Shown: positions 7,773 to 14,935 of the stretch, in pieces
Layout: each line of letters starts with the position of its first letter
How positions within the stretch are numbered: the first letter of the stretch is position 1
Assembly: GCA_900762125.1 (NCBI GenBank)
Contig: CAAFFL010000161.1
Span: forward strand, 1 to 23,826
Reading direction: 5' to 3'
Origin: an uncultured Prevotella sp.
GTDB taxonomy: Bacteria > Bacteroidota > Bacteroidia > Bacteroidales > Bacteroidaceae
DNA: 23,826 nt
Position numbers and translations under genes: made by a program
The notes under the pieces: generated by a model
What the model was told of the DNA's origin: nothing
Database searches by the model: none
Seen by the model: only the letters and a program-made list of their open reading frames with translations

Positions 7773-9230
7773 TTAATTCTCTTTCCAGAACGACGGGGAG
7801 AAGATGACCAGGACGGAGAAGATCTCCAGACGTCCGAGGAGCATCATCGCTGCTGCCATCCATTTCGCAAAGGCTGGCAGTGCCGACCACGACATTGTCG
7901 GGCCAATCTGCAGGCCCAGTGTCGGACCTACATTGCCGATGCTGCTCAGCGCGATGGTGATGGCATTGGTGTTGTCGATGCCGGCGGCAATCATCACAAA
8001 GGCTGTGATGAGGACAAACATGATGTATGTGACGAGGAAGGCGAGCAGCGACACCCGTTGCCGGTCGTTGATGTTTGTGCCATTGATCTTCAGCGGAAGC
8101 ACTGCGTTGGGGTGTAGACGCTGGCGTATCTCGTTCTTCACCACCTTCCACAGCATCACTCCCCGTATACACTTGATACCGCCGGAGGTGCTGCCCGAAC
8201 AGGCACCGATGGCCATCGCCACGGCGAGCACCACCCATGTCACATGTGGCCACAGGGCCGCATCATCACTGAAGAGTCCAGTAGTAGTGATGAACGACAC
8301 CACCTGGAACAGTGCTTTCCGCAGGGCGAGCTCCACATCATAGTGGTTGTGAAGGATGAGCTCCACCATAATAAATAAGGTGAAGCTGATGACGAGGCCG
8401 AAATAGAGCCGGAACTCTGCACTCTGGAAGAGTTCCTTTATTTTCCCCTTGAAGACAGAAGCATAGAGCAGGGTGAAGTTGATGCCCGAGAGAAAACAGA
8501 AGGCGGCCGTGGCGTACTCCAACCAAGGGTTGTTGAAACTCTCGATGCTGCCATTGTCGACACCGAAGCCACCTGTCGCCGCCGTCGTCATGGAGTAGGT
8601 GATGGCGCGGAACCAGTCCATCCCTAGCAGCATATTGGTGACAAAGCACCCCAGCGAGATGGTCATATAGATGCCCCATATCCACTTTGCACTGGTGGAG
8701 AGCTTCGGGTGCAGCTTGGTCTTCACGGGTCCCGTGGCCTCTGCGGAGAAGATCCGTACGCCTCCGCCGACCATCGATGGCAGGATGGCGATGGTGAAGA
8801 AGATGATGCCCAGACCGCCGATCCACTGCGTCAGCGACCGCCAGAATAGGATGCCATGGGGCAGTGCCTCGACATTGTCGATGATCGTGGCGCCCGTCGT
8901 GGTGAAGCCGGACATCGTCTCGAAGAACGCATCGGTGAAGTTCTTGAGATAGCCGCCCAGCAGGAATGGCAGTGCGCCGAAGATGGAGAACACCACCCAG
9001 ACCAGTGTGACGACCAGGAACGAGTCGCGCAGTGACATTCGGTTGTCGGCATCGCGGCCAAGGTATTCGAACAGACAACCGACGAAGAGCGTGATGATGA
9101 TGGACACTGCGAAGGCCATGATGTCGTCCTCGCCAAAGTAGAACGCCATGATGAGGCACAGCACCATCATGATGCTCTCCAGAAAGAGCAGCGAGCCCAT
9201 CACCTTATAGAGCAGTTTGAGATTGATCAT
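7773..9230 (-). CDS. trkH: Trk potassium uptake system, membrane subunit TrkH
   Basis: Inner-membrane K+ channel-like subunit, 485 residues. Four pore-loop/selectivity-filter repeats are visible: TTTGAT (110-115), TAATGGF (216-222), TTTGLF (315-320) and GNVGPTLG (432-439), each containing the filter glycine and flanked by hydrophobic helices as expected for the SKT superfamily. The N-terminus MINLKLLYKVMGSLLFLESIM is that of TrkH homologues, so the ATG at 9228-9230 is accepted. The partner trkA is 72 bases upstream on the same strand; the gap carries a hairpin but no promoter-like TAnnTTTG. Together they form a gated K+ importer regulated by nucleotide binding to TrkA. Confidence 0.97.
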   Translation of the reverse strand: MINLKLLYKVMGSLLFLESIMMVLCLIMAFYFGEDDIMAFAVSIIITLFVGCLFEYLGRDADNRMSLRDSFLVVTLVWVVFSIFGALPFLLGGYLKNFTDAFFETMSGFTTTGATIIDNVEALPHGILFWRSLTQWIGGLGIIFFTIAILPSMVGGGVRIFSAEATGPVKTKLHPKLSTSAKWIWGIYMTISLGCFVTNMLLGMDWFRAITYSMTTAATGGFGVDNGSIESFNNPWLEYATAAFCFLSGINFTLLYASVFKGKIKELFQSAEFRLYFGLVISFTLFIMVELILHNHYDVELALRKALFQVVSFITTTGLFSDDAALWPHVTWVVLAVAMAIGACSGSTSGGIKCIRGVMLWKVVKNEIRQRLHPNAVLPLKINGTNINDRQRVSLLAFLVTYIMFVLITAFVMIAAGIDNTNAITIALSSIGNVGPTLGLQIGPTMSWSALPAFAKWMAAAMMLLGRLEIFSVLVIFSPSFWKEN

Positions 9231-9251
9231 CGTCCTTGTGTTTATTGTTGC

Positions 9252-9289
9252 AGGCCGTCCTGACAGCGTCTGTCAGTCGCGGAAGGCCT
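9252..9289 (-). other. Hairpin in the trkA-trkH intercistronic gap
   Basis: A perfect 7-bp inverted repeat CTGACAG-CGT-CTGTCAG (9260-9276) sits inside an outer AGGCC/GGCCT pair (9252-9256 and 9285-9289), with an asymmetric internal loop. There is no U-tract on either strand. It lies 22 bases upstream of the trkH start codon on the minus strand. It could act in mRNA stability, processing or a translational effect on trkH; function is inference. Confidence 0.6.
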
Positions 9290-9302
9290 TCATCTTTACT
9301 GT

Positions 9303-10643
9303 TTAATTAAAGAACTTCTCTATCTTCTTCATATTGATATCGTGGCAGAACACCACCACCGAGTCGCCTTCCTGGATGCGTGTGCCACCAGAGACGAGCA
9401 TGCCCTCGCCTTCACGGACCAGTCCGCCGATGGTCATGCCTGCAGGCAGACCGAGGTCTTTCACCGCTTTCTGTGTGACCTTCGAGCCTGACTTGGGAAT
9501 GAACTCCGCCACATCAGCATTGGCCGACATGAGGAAGGTGACGTTCATCACGTCGGCGTCGAGCATCATCTGGTAGATGCGGCTGGCGGCGATGGCCTTC
9601 TTGTTGATGATGGTGCCGATGTCGAGGCTTTCCGCCATGGGCACATAGTCGGTGTTCTCCACCACGGCGACGGTCTTGCGGACGCCGAGGCGCTTGGCGG
9701 TGAGACAGGCGAGGATGTTTGCTTCCGCGCTATGCGTCGTCGCCACGAAGGCCTGCGTGCTCTTGATGCCCTCGTCGATGAGCAGCGAGGTGTCGCGGGC
9801 ATCGCCATTGATGACCAGTGTGTCGTCGTCGAGGAGCTGGTTGAGCACCTCGCAGCGTTCCTCGTCACGCTCGATGACCTTCGCCGACATATACTTTGGC
9901 ATCTGCTGGATGGCTCTCACGGCTAGGCTGCCGCCACCCATGACCATCACGTCCTTCACGTCTACGTAGTGCTCCTTGCCCACAATCTTGCGGACATAAG
10001 GGATATACTGCCGTGTCGTCATGAAGTAGGCCAAGTCGTAAAGTTTCAGTTCGTCACCACCACTGGGGATGATCGTCTCCCCTCCGCGCTTGATAGCCAC
10101 CACATGGTAGGGGTCATCGGGGCCACAGATCTCGTAGAGCGGTTGGTTGAGAATCTCACAACTCTCGCGGAGCTTGATGGCGAGCATGACGAGCGAGCTG
10201 TCGTGCACGTCCCACCGCTGTCGCACCCACGACATCTTCAAGCCGTTGTTGATGTCGCGGGCAGCAAGAATCTCGGGATAGATCAGCTCGTCCACGCCCA
10301 GACCTTTATAGAAGTCGCGGACACCTTCCTCAATATATTCGGCATCATTGATCTGTGCCACCGTCTTCTGTGCGCCAAGGGCATGTGCCATGATGCAGCA
10401 GTTGATGTTCTCGTTCTCGTCGGGTGTGACGGCGATGAAAAGGTCGGCCTTGTCCGCCTCCGCCTCGCGCAGCGTCTTTAGACTTGATGGGGAGCCGTGC
10501 CGCGTCAGCAGGTCATAGTCGGTGCCGAGGGTCTGCAGGCGTTCCTCATCATCATCGATGATGGTGATCTCCTCATTGTTGCGCGACAACAGTCGGGCCA
10601 GATAGGTACCGATGGCGTAAGCGCCAGTGATGATAATCTTCAT
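9303..10643 (-). CDS. trkA: Trk potassium uptake system, regulatory subunit TrkA
   Basis: Peripheral cytoplasmic NAD(H)/nucleotide-binding subunit that gates TrkH. It has 446 residues and the duplicated RCK architecture: the first Rossmann domain starts MKIIITGAYAIGTYLARLL with the acidic strand end ITIIDDDEERL, and the second begins near VMVMGGGSLAVRAIQQMP. Each is followed by a TrkA-C type domain (GGETIIPSGGDELKLYD and EGEGMLVSGGTRIQEGDSVVVFC). The first dinucleotide loop is GAYAIG rather than the common GxGxxG, which I recall as usual in Bacteroidales TrkA. The ATG at 10641-10643 is preferred: an in-frame ATG 11 codons upstream (10676) adds MERISFRKSFR, unlike homologues and lying partly inside repeat copy 4. 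dxs ends 58 bases upstream. Confidence 0.96.
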   Translation of the reverse strand: MKIIITGAYAIGTYLARLLSRNNEEITIIDDDEERLQTLGTDYDLLTRHGSPSSLKTLREAEADKADLFIAVTPDENENINCCIMAHALGAQKTVAQINDAEYIEEGVRDFYKGLGVDELIYPEILAARDINNGLKMSWVRQRWDVHDSSLVMLAIKLRESCEILNQPLYEICGPDDPYHVVAIKRGGETIIPSGGDELKLYDLAYFMTTRQYIPYVRKIVGKEHYVDVKDVMVMGGGSLAVRAIQQMPKYMSAKVIERDEERCEVLNQLLDDDTLVINGDARDTSLLIDEGIKSTQAFVATTHSAEANILACLTAKRLGVRKTVAVVENTDYVPMAESLDIGTIINKKAIAASRIYQMMLDADVMNVTFLMSANADVAEFIPKSGSKVTQKAVKDLGLPAGMTIGGLVREGEGMLVSGGTRIQEGDSVVVFCHDINMKKIEKFFN

Positions 10644-10665
10644 TCTGAAACTCTTTCTAAAGCTA

Positions 10666-10707
10666 ATCCTCTCCAAGCTTCCCCAAAGGGGAGGATGTTA
10701 GTTACAT
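10666..10707 (+). repeat. 42-bp palindromic element, copy 4
   Basis: It starts ATCCT, continues CTCCAAGC, has a 7-bp hairpin with one G-T pair (CTTCCCC-AAA-GGGGAGG) and ends GATGTTAGTTACAT. Its last six bases encode, on the minus strand, the final Met codon and the TAA stop of dxs, so the element reaches into that gene. Its other end lies 22 bases before the trkA start codon. Confidence 0.8.
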
Positions 10708-12588
10708 ATTTCCAGATAGAACTTTATCGATCGACGTGACGTCAATACCACAAAGCTTCCTCAGTTCTTCCACCGTGCCGTGCTCCACGAATTTGTCGGG
10801 GAGGCCGAGGCGCGTGATGTCGGGGTGATAGCCGTGGTCGCTCATCCACTCGAGCACAGCCGAGCCCATGCCACCCTCGCGTGCACCGTCCTCCACGGTG
10901 ATGATGCGGTGGAAGCGGTGGGCCACATCCTCGAGGATCGTCTCGTCGAGGGGTTTGAGGAACCGCATGTCGTAGTGGCAAGCGTCGACACCGCTCTCCT
11001 GGATGGCACGCTCGACGTCATTGCCGATGGGCCCGATGCTCAGCACGCAGACGTCACGACCGTCGCGGATGAGGCGTCCCGTGCCGACCTCGACCTCCTC
11101 CAGTGGACAACGCCAGTCTTTGTTCTCACAGCGGCCACGGGGATAGCGGATGACGAACGTACCCTTGTCGGGCAGTTGGGCGGTGTACATCAGCCGTCGC
11201 AACTCGTGCTCATCCATCGGCGAGGCGATGGTGAGGTTGGGGATGGGCCGCAGGGCCGCCATGTCGAAGGCGCCATGGTGCGTGGGGCCGTCCTGTCCGA
11301 CGAGGCCAGCGCGGTCGAGGCAGAGCACGACAGGAAGGTTGAGGATGGCGAGGTCGTGTATGATGTTGTCGTAGGCACGCTGTGCGAAGGCGCTGTAGAT
11401 GTTGCAGAAGGGCTGCAACCCGTCCTTTGCCATACCTCCGGAGAATGTCACGGCATGGCCTTCAGCAATGCCCACATCGAAGACGCGGTCGGGCATCTGC
11501 TTCATCATGATGTTCATCGAGCAGCCACTGGGCATGGCGGGCGTGACGCCGACGATCTTCGGGTTCTGCTCCGCCAGCTCCAGCAGGGTGTTGCCAAACA
11601 CCTCCTGATACTTGGGTGGACGGTCTTCGTTATTCTCCAACAGACGCTCGCCCGTCTGGGCGTCAAACTTTCCGGGGGCATGCCAGATGGTGGCTTGCTC
11701 CTCAGCGGGCTTGTAGCCCTTGCCCTTCGTGGTGTGGAGATGCAGGAGCTTCGGGCCTCTCATGTCCTTAATCTGCTCGAGGACGCGCACTACTTCCCGC
11801 ACATCATGGCCGTCGAAGGGTCCGAAGTAGCGGATGTTCATGCCCTCAAACATGTTCTGCTGGTGGCTGATGGCACTCTTCAGGGCATTGTTCAGGCGGA
11901 TGATGCCCTTGCGGCGGTCGTCGTTGAGATAGCCGCGGGCATGAAGCCACTGCGACGCCTTGAAGCGCAGCTTGTTGTAGGTGGCGTTGGTGTCTATCGA
12001 TAGGAGGTATTTCTCCATGCCGCCGACAGCGCGGTCGATGGACATGTCGTTGTCGTTGAGGATGATGAGCAGGTCGTTGGGCGTGGAGCTGACGTTGTTC
12101 AGGCCCTCGAAAGCCAGACCGCCACTCATCGCACCGTCGCCGATGACAGCCACGACGTGGCGCTCAGGATGGCCAGTCTTCTTCGCTGCCACAGCCATGC
12201 CGAGCGCGGCAGAGATGCTGTTCGACGCATGTCCGCAGGTGAAGGTGTCGTATTCACTTTCCAGAGGTGTGGGGAATGGCCGTATGCCACCGAGCTGCCG
12301 GTTGGTGCAGAAACGGTCGCGACGCCCTGTGAGGATCTTGTGGCCGTAGGCCTGATGGCCCACATCCCACACAATGCGGTCGTCGGGGGTGTTGAAGACG
12401 TAGTGCAACGCTACAGTGATCTCCACCACGCCCAGACTCGAGGCGAAGTGTCCGGGGTTCACCGACACCTCGTCGACGATGTCCTGCCGAAGCTCCTTGC
12501 AGACCTCAGGCAACTGTTCGGGTCTGAGTTTCCGCAGGTCAGCAGGATATTGTATGTGACTCAGTAGGTCAATTTTCTGTTTATCCAT
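10702..12588 (-). CDS. dxs: 1-deoxy-D-xylulose-5-phosphate synthase
   Basis: Thiamine-diphosphate enzyme condensing pyruvate and glyceraldehyde-3-phosphate, the first step of the MEP isoprenoid pathway, also feeding thiamine and pyridoxal synthesis. The 628 residues fit the family (about 620-640). Visible motifs are GHFASSLG (46-53), GHQAYGHKILTGR (77-89), the ThDP/Mg motif GDGAMSGGLAFEGLNN (150-165), and in the transketolase-central domain GIAEGHAVTFSGGMA and DRAGLVGQDGPTHHGAFD. The ATG at 12586-12588 begins MDKQKIDLLSHIQYP and is chosen over an ATG at 12753 that adds 55 residues, because the -7 promoter box lies at 12614-12621, inside that extension. The last Met and stop codon come from repeat copy 4. 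First gene of the likely dxs-trkA-trkH-manA operon. Confidence 0.97.
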   Translation of the reverse strand: MDKQKIDLLSHIQYPADLRKLRPEQLPEVCKELRQDIVDEVSVNPGHFASSLGVVEITVALHYVFNTPDDRIVWDVGHQAYGHKILTGRRDRFCTNRQLGGIRPFPTPLESEYDTFTCGHASNSISAALGMAVAAKKTGHPERHVVAVIGDGAMSGGLAFEGLNNVSSTPNDLLIILNDNDMSIDRAVGGMEKYLLSIDTNATYNKLRFKASQWLHARGYLNDDRRKGIIRLNNALKSAISHQQNMFEGMNIRYFGPFDGHDVREVVRVLEQIKDMRGPKLLHLHTTKGKGYKPAEEQATIWHAPGKFDAQTGERLLENNEDRPPKYQEVFGNTLLELAEQNPKIVGVTPAMPSGCSMNIMMKQMPDRVFDVGIAEGHAVTFSGGMAKDGLQPFCNIYSAFAQRAYDNIIHDLAILNLPVVLCLDRAGLVGQDGPTHHGAFDMAALRPIPNLTIASPMDEHELRRLMYTAQLPDKGTFVIRYPRGRCENKDWRCPLEEVEVGTGRLIRDGRDVCVLSIGPIGNDVERAIQESGVDACHYDMRFLKPLDETILEDVAHRFHRIITVEDGAREGGMGSAVLEWMSDHGYHPDITRLGLPDKFVEHGTVEELRKLCGIDVTSIDKVLSGNM

Positions 12589-12613
12589 AATAGATTGTTG
12601 GCAATCAACCGTG

Positions 12614-12621
12614 CAAAGATA
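12614..12621 (-). promoter_or_regulatory. Bacteroides-type -7 box for dxs
   Basis: The minus strand reads TATCTTTG, matching TAnnTTTG. It ends 25 bases before the dxs ATG, giving a predicted leader of about 20 bases. No good TTTG -33 box is visible; the -33 region overlaps that of the divergent promoter. Confidence 0.75.
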
Positions 12622-12663
12622 CAACTTTTCAATGAGATTCATCTTCATTAAGGTATAAAATCG

Positions 12664-12671
12664 TATCTTTG
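12664..12671 (+). promoter_or_regulatory. Bacteroides-type -7 box for the gene at 12676
   Basis: TATCTTTG, matching TAnnTTTG, ends 4 bases before the only possible ATG of the downstream gene. An in-frame stop at 12649-12651 excludes earlier starts. It is preceded by TAAGGTATAAAATCG (12649-12663), a 15-mer found again before ruvA. Confidence 0.75.
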
Positions 12672-12675
12672 CCCT

Positions 12676-13644
12676 ATGTTTATCAATCTTTTGCTTGCCA
12701 CGGTGCTCACCTTCGTGGAGCTTAACTGTGAGAACCTCTTCGACACGTGCCACGACGTTGGTAAGGATGATGTGGAGTTCCTGCCAACGTCAGCCTACCA
12801 CTGGACGTCGGCGCGCTATTGGCGGAAGCTGAACAAGATCGGTCAGGAGATCGTCGCCTGCGGCGCTACCGACAGCACGATCGCCCTGCCCGATCTTGTG
12901 GCCTTGACAGAGGTTGAGAATGATAGTGTCATGCGCGACCTGACCAGGCGTTCGCTATTGCGGCAAGCGGGGTATGAGTACATCATGACCAACAGCCCGG
13001 ATCAGCGTGGTATCGACGTGGCATTGCTCTATTCACCGTTCTCCTTTTGCCTCCTCAACCACCGCGCCATCCGCATCCCAACACTGCGCGGCTACCGGCC
13101 CACACGTGACATTCTCTATGTCTCCGGACAGATTCTCAGCGGCGATACGCTCCACGTCTTCGTCGTCCACGCGCCTAGCCGCAGCGGTGGAGAGGCAGCC
13201 ACACGACCCTATCGCATGCTGGTGGCCACACAACTCTGTGCTGCCATCGACTCCCTGAGGGCGCTGTCGCCGACGGCACGCATCATCGTCGCGGGCGACT
13301 TCAACGACTATACCCGAAACGCCTCCTTGCAACGCCTTGTACACCAGGGACTAATGGATGTGACCGAACATGCGAATGGTCATCACGGGGCACGCGGTAC
13401 CTACCGGTATCACGGCGAATGGGGCAGTCTGGACCACATCCTCTGCGACGAGCGGACAGCGCGAGGCGTCATCGACAGCTACATATTCGACGCACCTTTC
13501 TTGCTGGAGGAGGACAATAAATATGGTGGCGTGAAGCCACGGCGCAACTATCTTGGCCCGCGTTATCTGGATGGGTTCTCCGACCATCTGCCCCTCGTCA
13601 TGCACCTGCAGATGGAGGATGAAGTGCCCTTCCCAGTGCAGTGA
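12676..13644 (+). CDS. Endonuclease/exonuclease/phosphatase family protein
   Basis: A 322-residue member of the Mg2+-dependent EEP (DNase I-like) superfamily, which cleaves phosphodiester or phosphate-ester bonds in nucleic acids, inositides or lipids. The catalytic set is visible: the first strand with N20 in FVELNCENLFD, E79 in LTEVEN, RGIDVALLY (111-119), H165 in VVHAPSRSGG, D208 and N210 in VAGDFNDY, an SLDHIL segment, and the terminal GFSDHLPLVM with its catalytic His. The N-terminus (MFINLLLATVLT) is hydrophobic but very short, so a normal signal peptide is doubtful. In-frame TAA at 12649 leaves no earlier ATG. Bacteroidales homologues are usually exported nuclease-like proteins; substrate is unknown. 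Transcribed divergently from dxs. Confidence 0.9.
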   Translation: MFINLLLATVLTFVELNCENLFDTCHDVGKDDVEFLPTSAYHWTSARYWRKLNKIGQEIVACGATDSTIALPDLVALTEVENDSVMRDLTRRSLLRQAGYEYIMTNSPDQRGIDVALLYSPFSFCLLNHRAIRIPTLRGYRPTRDILYVSGQILSGDTLHVFVVHAPSRSGGEAATRPYRMLVATQLCAAIDSLRALSPTARIIVAGDFNDYTRNASLQRLVHQGLMDVTEHANGHHGARGTYRYHGEWGSLDHILCDERTARGVIDSYIFDAPFLLEEDNKYGGVKPRRNYLGPRYLDGFSDHLPLVMHLQMEDEVPFPVQ

Positions 13645-13665
13645 TCTTCCCTAAGCAGTGAGATT

Positions 13666-13753
13666 AACTAGTAATTTAACTTAAATTACTCGGTAATTTA
13701 ACTTAAATTGCTGAGTAATTTAACCTAAATTACTTTGTAATTTAACTTAAATT
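13666..13753. repeat. Four 22-bp AT-rich tandem units, each a palindrome
   Basis: Units at 13666-13687, 13688-13709, 13710-13731 and 13732-13753 share TAATTTAAYYTAAATT after a 6-base variable lead, followed by a partial fifth unit. The core GTAATTTAACTTAAATTAC is a palindrome with 9-base arms around a central C. Unit 3 has one C-for-T change. The array lies 22 bases after the preceding gene and about 155 bases before the next gene. It stands out from the GC-rich surroundings. Confidence 0.92.
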
Positions 13754-13855
13754 ACTCGATGACCACGCCGTGATGAATAGATAAAGGAGAAATGAAGGCC
13801 GGATGCAGGCTGTGAGAGGGTGCGATGAAGATTTTTTCGATACTTTTTTATTCAA

Positions 13856-13890
13856 TAGGTACCTACTATTCCGAAAAAGCAGTATCTTTG
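13856..13890 (+). promoter_or_regulatory. Promoter of the metallophosphoesterase with overlapping palindrome
   Basis: The -7 box TATCTTTG is at 13883-13890 and its end lies 19 bases before the ATG at 13910. No TTTG -33 box is seen; instead the 10-bp palindrome TAGGTACCTA (13856-13865), with outer AATAG/CTATT, covers the expected -33 position and could be an operator. Confidence 0.6.
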
Positions 13891-13909
13891 CCGTAGATAT
13901 CGAAAGCCT

Positions 13910-14878
13910 ATGACCTTCAAACTCCGCCATAACACCCTCATGCGCCTCATCAGCGGCTCCGTGCTTCTGATTGGCTTCCCCGGACTGTTGTTTCTGCTGC
14001 TCTTCCCCTTTGTGGGGTGGCACTGGGCACTGGTGCTGCCGGCACTGTGGTGGGTGCTCGTGGCCTACGGTTCCATCTTCGGCTGGCGCCACATCGTCGT
14101 GCGGACGACGACGTGCACGTCGCCTCTGCTGCCCCGTGACTTCGATGGCTACCGGGTGCTGCAGCTCTCCGACATCCACATCGGCACGTTCCTGCGCAAC
14201 CGCCGCGTCATCGACCGATTGGTCGCAAAGGTCAACGAACAGCACGCGGACCTCATCGTCTTCACCGGCGACCTGGTCAACGTCAGTGCCGAGGAGGTTA
14301 TCCCCTTTCAGCATGCACTGGCACAGATAGAGGCCCGCGACGGCATTTACTCCGTCATGGGCAATCACGACTACTGCGAATATGGGGAGGACAAGAGCAC
14401 TAGAAACATTGTTCGCAACCAGAATGTGTTGAAATACCTCGAAGGGAAGATTGGTTGGAAGCTCCTCCTCAACGAGCATGTCCTCATCCGCCGTCATGGC
14501 AGCGAACCCATCGCGCTCATCGGCGTTGAGAACATCTCCCGGCCGCCTTTCCCCGACTATGGTGACCTGCAGAAGGCGATGATGGGTCTGCCACGGGGGA
14601 TGTTCAAGATCCTCCTCAGCCACGACCCCAGTCACTGGCGGCGCGGCGTGCTTCACCAGACCGACATCGCCCTGACACTCTCGGGACACACCCATGCCGG
14701 GCAGATGAAGATCGGGCGGTTCTCACCCGCAAAGTGGGCCTATAACGAGTGGGGTGGTAAGTACACCGAGGGCGGCTCGATGCTCTATGTCTCCCTCGGC
14801 ATCGGCGGCACGGTGCCCTTCCGTGTCGGTGCGTGGCCGGAGATTAATGTGATTACTTTGCGCCGGGCCGCGCAATAA
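13910..14878 (+). CDS. Membrane-anchored metallophosphoesterase
   Basis: Calcineurin-like metallophosphoesterase of 322 residues. Two hydrophobic segments (about 15-35 and 38-58) anchor the N-terminus in the inner membrane. The five metal-binding motifs follow in order: D88 and H90 in LSDIHIG, GD at 120-121 in FTGDLVN, GNHDY (151-155), SHDP, and GHTHAGQ near the C-terminus. The arrangement is that of the YaeI/YkoQ-like branch, which includes enzymes cleaving UDP-2,3-diacylglucosamine in lipid A synthesis (LpxG-type); the substrate here cannot be told from sequence. The start ATG follows a clear promoter; the second Met (M11) would still leave both membrane segments. ruvA begins 57 bases downstream, beyond a perfect inverted repeat. 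Confidence 0.9.
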   Translation: MTFKLRHNTLMRLISGSVLLIGFPGLLFLLLFPFVGWHWALVLPALWWVLVAYGSIFGWRHIVVRTTTCTSPLLPRDFDGYRVLQLSDIHIGTFLRNRRVIDRLVAKVNEQHADLIVFTGDLVNVSAEEVIPFQHALAQIEARDGIYSVMGNHDYCEYGEDKSTRNIVRNQNVLKYLEGKIGWKLLLNEHVLIRRHGSEPIALIGVENISRPPFPDYGDLQKAMMGLPRGMFKILLSHDPSHWRRGVLHQTDIALTLSGHTHAGQMKIGRFSPAKWAYNEWGGKYTEGGSMLYVSLGIGGTVPFRVGAWPEINVITLRRAAQ

Positions 14879-14891
14879 AGGTTATTCGTTC

Positions 14892-14929
14892 GTCGTTATT
14901 AATAAGGTATAAAATCGATTAATAACGAC
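14892..14929 (+). promoter_or_regulatory. Perfect 12-bp inverted repeat upstream of ruvA
   Basis: GTCGTTATTAAT (14892-14903) and ATTAATAACGAC (14918-14929) are exact inverted copies separated by 14 bases (AAGGTATAAAATCG). The right arm ends 6 bases before the ruvA ATG. It could be an operator or an RNA hairpin occluding the ruvA start; it has no U-tract. No TAnnTTTG box is visible in this gap. Confidence 0.7.
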
Positions 14930-14935
14930 AAGACT

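Noticed and set aside
10780..12003. Long 407-codon open frame antisense to dxs
   Set aside because: Shadow of the GC-rich codon pattern of dxs on the opposite strand; no recognisable domain, and dxs is certain.
12589..12753. N-terminal extension of dxs to an ATG at 12753
   Set aside because: It would span the dxs -7 box and the divergent promoter and overlap the neighbouring gene; DXS proteins normally start near MDKQKIDLL.
13666..13753. CRISPR array
   Set aside because: The period is 22 bp with no spacers of usual length; units are contiguous palindromes and no cas gene is present.
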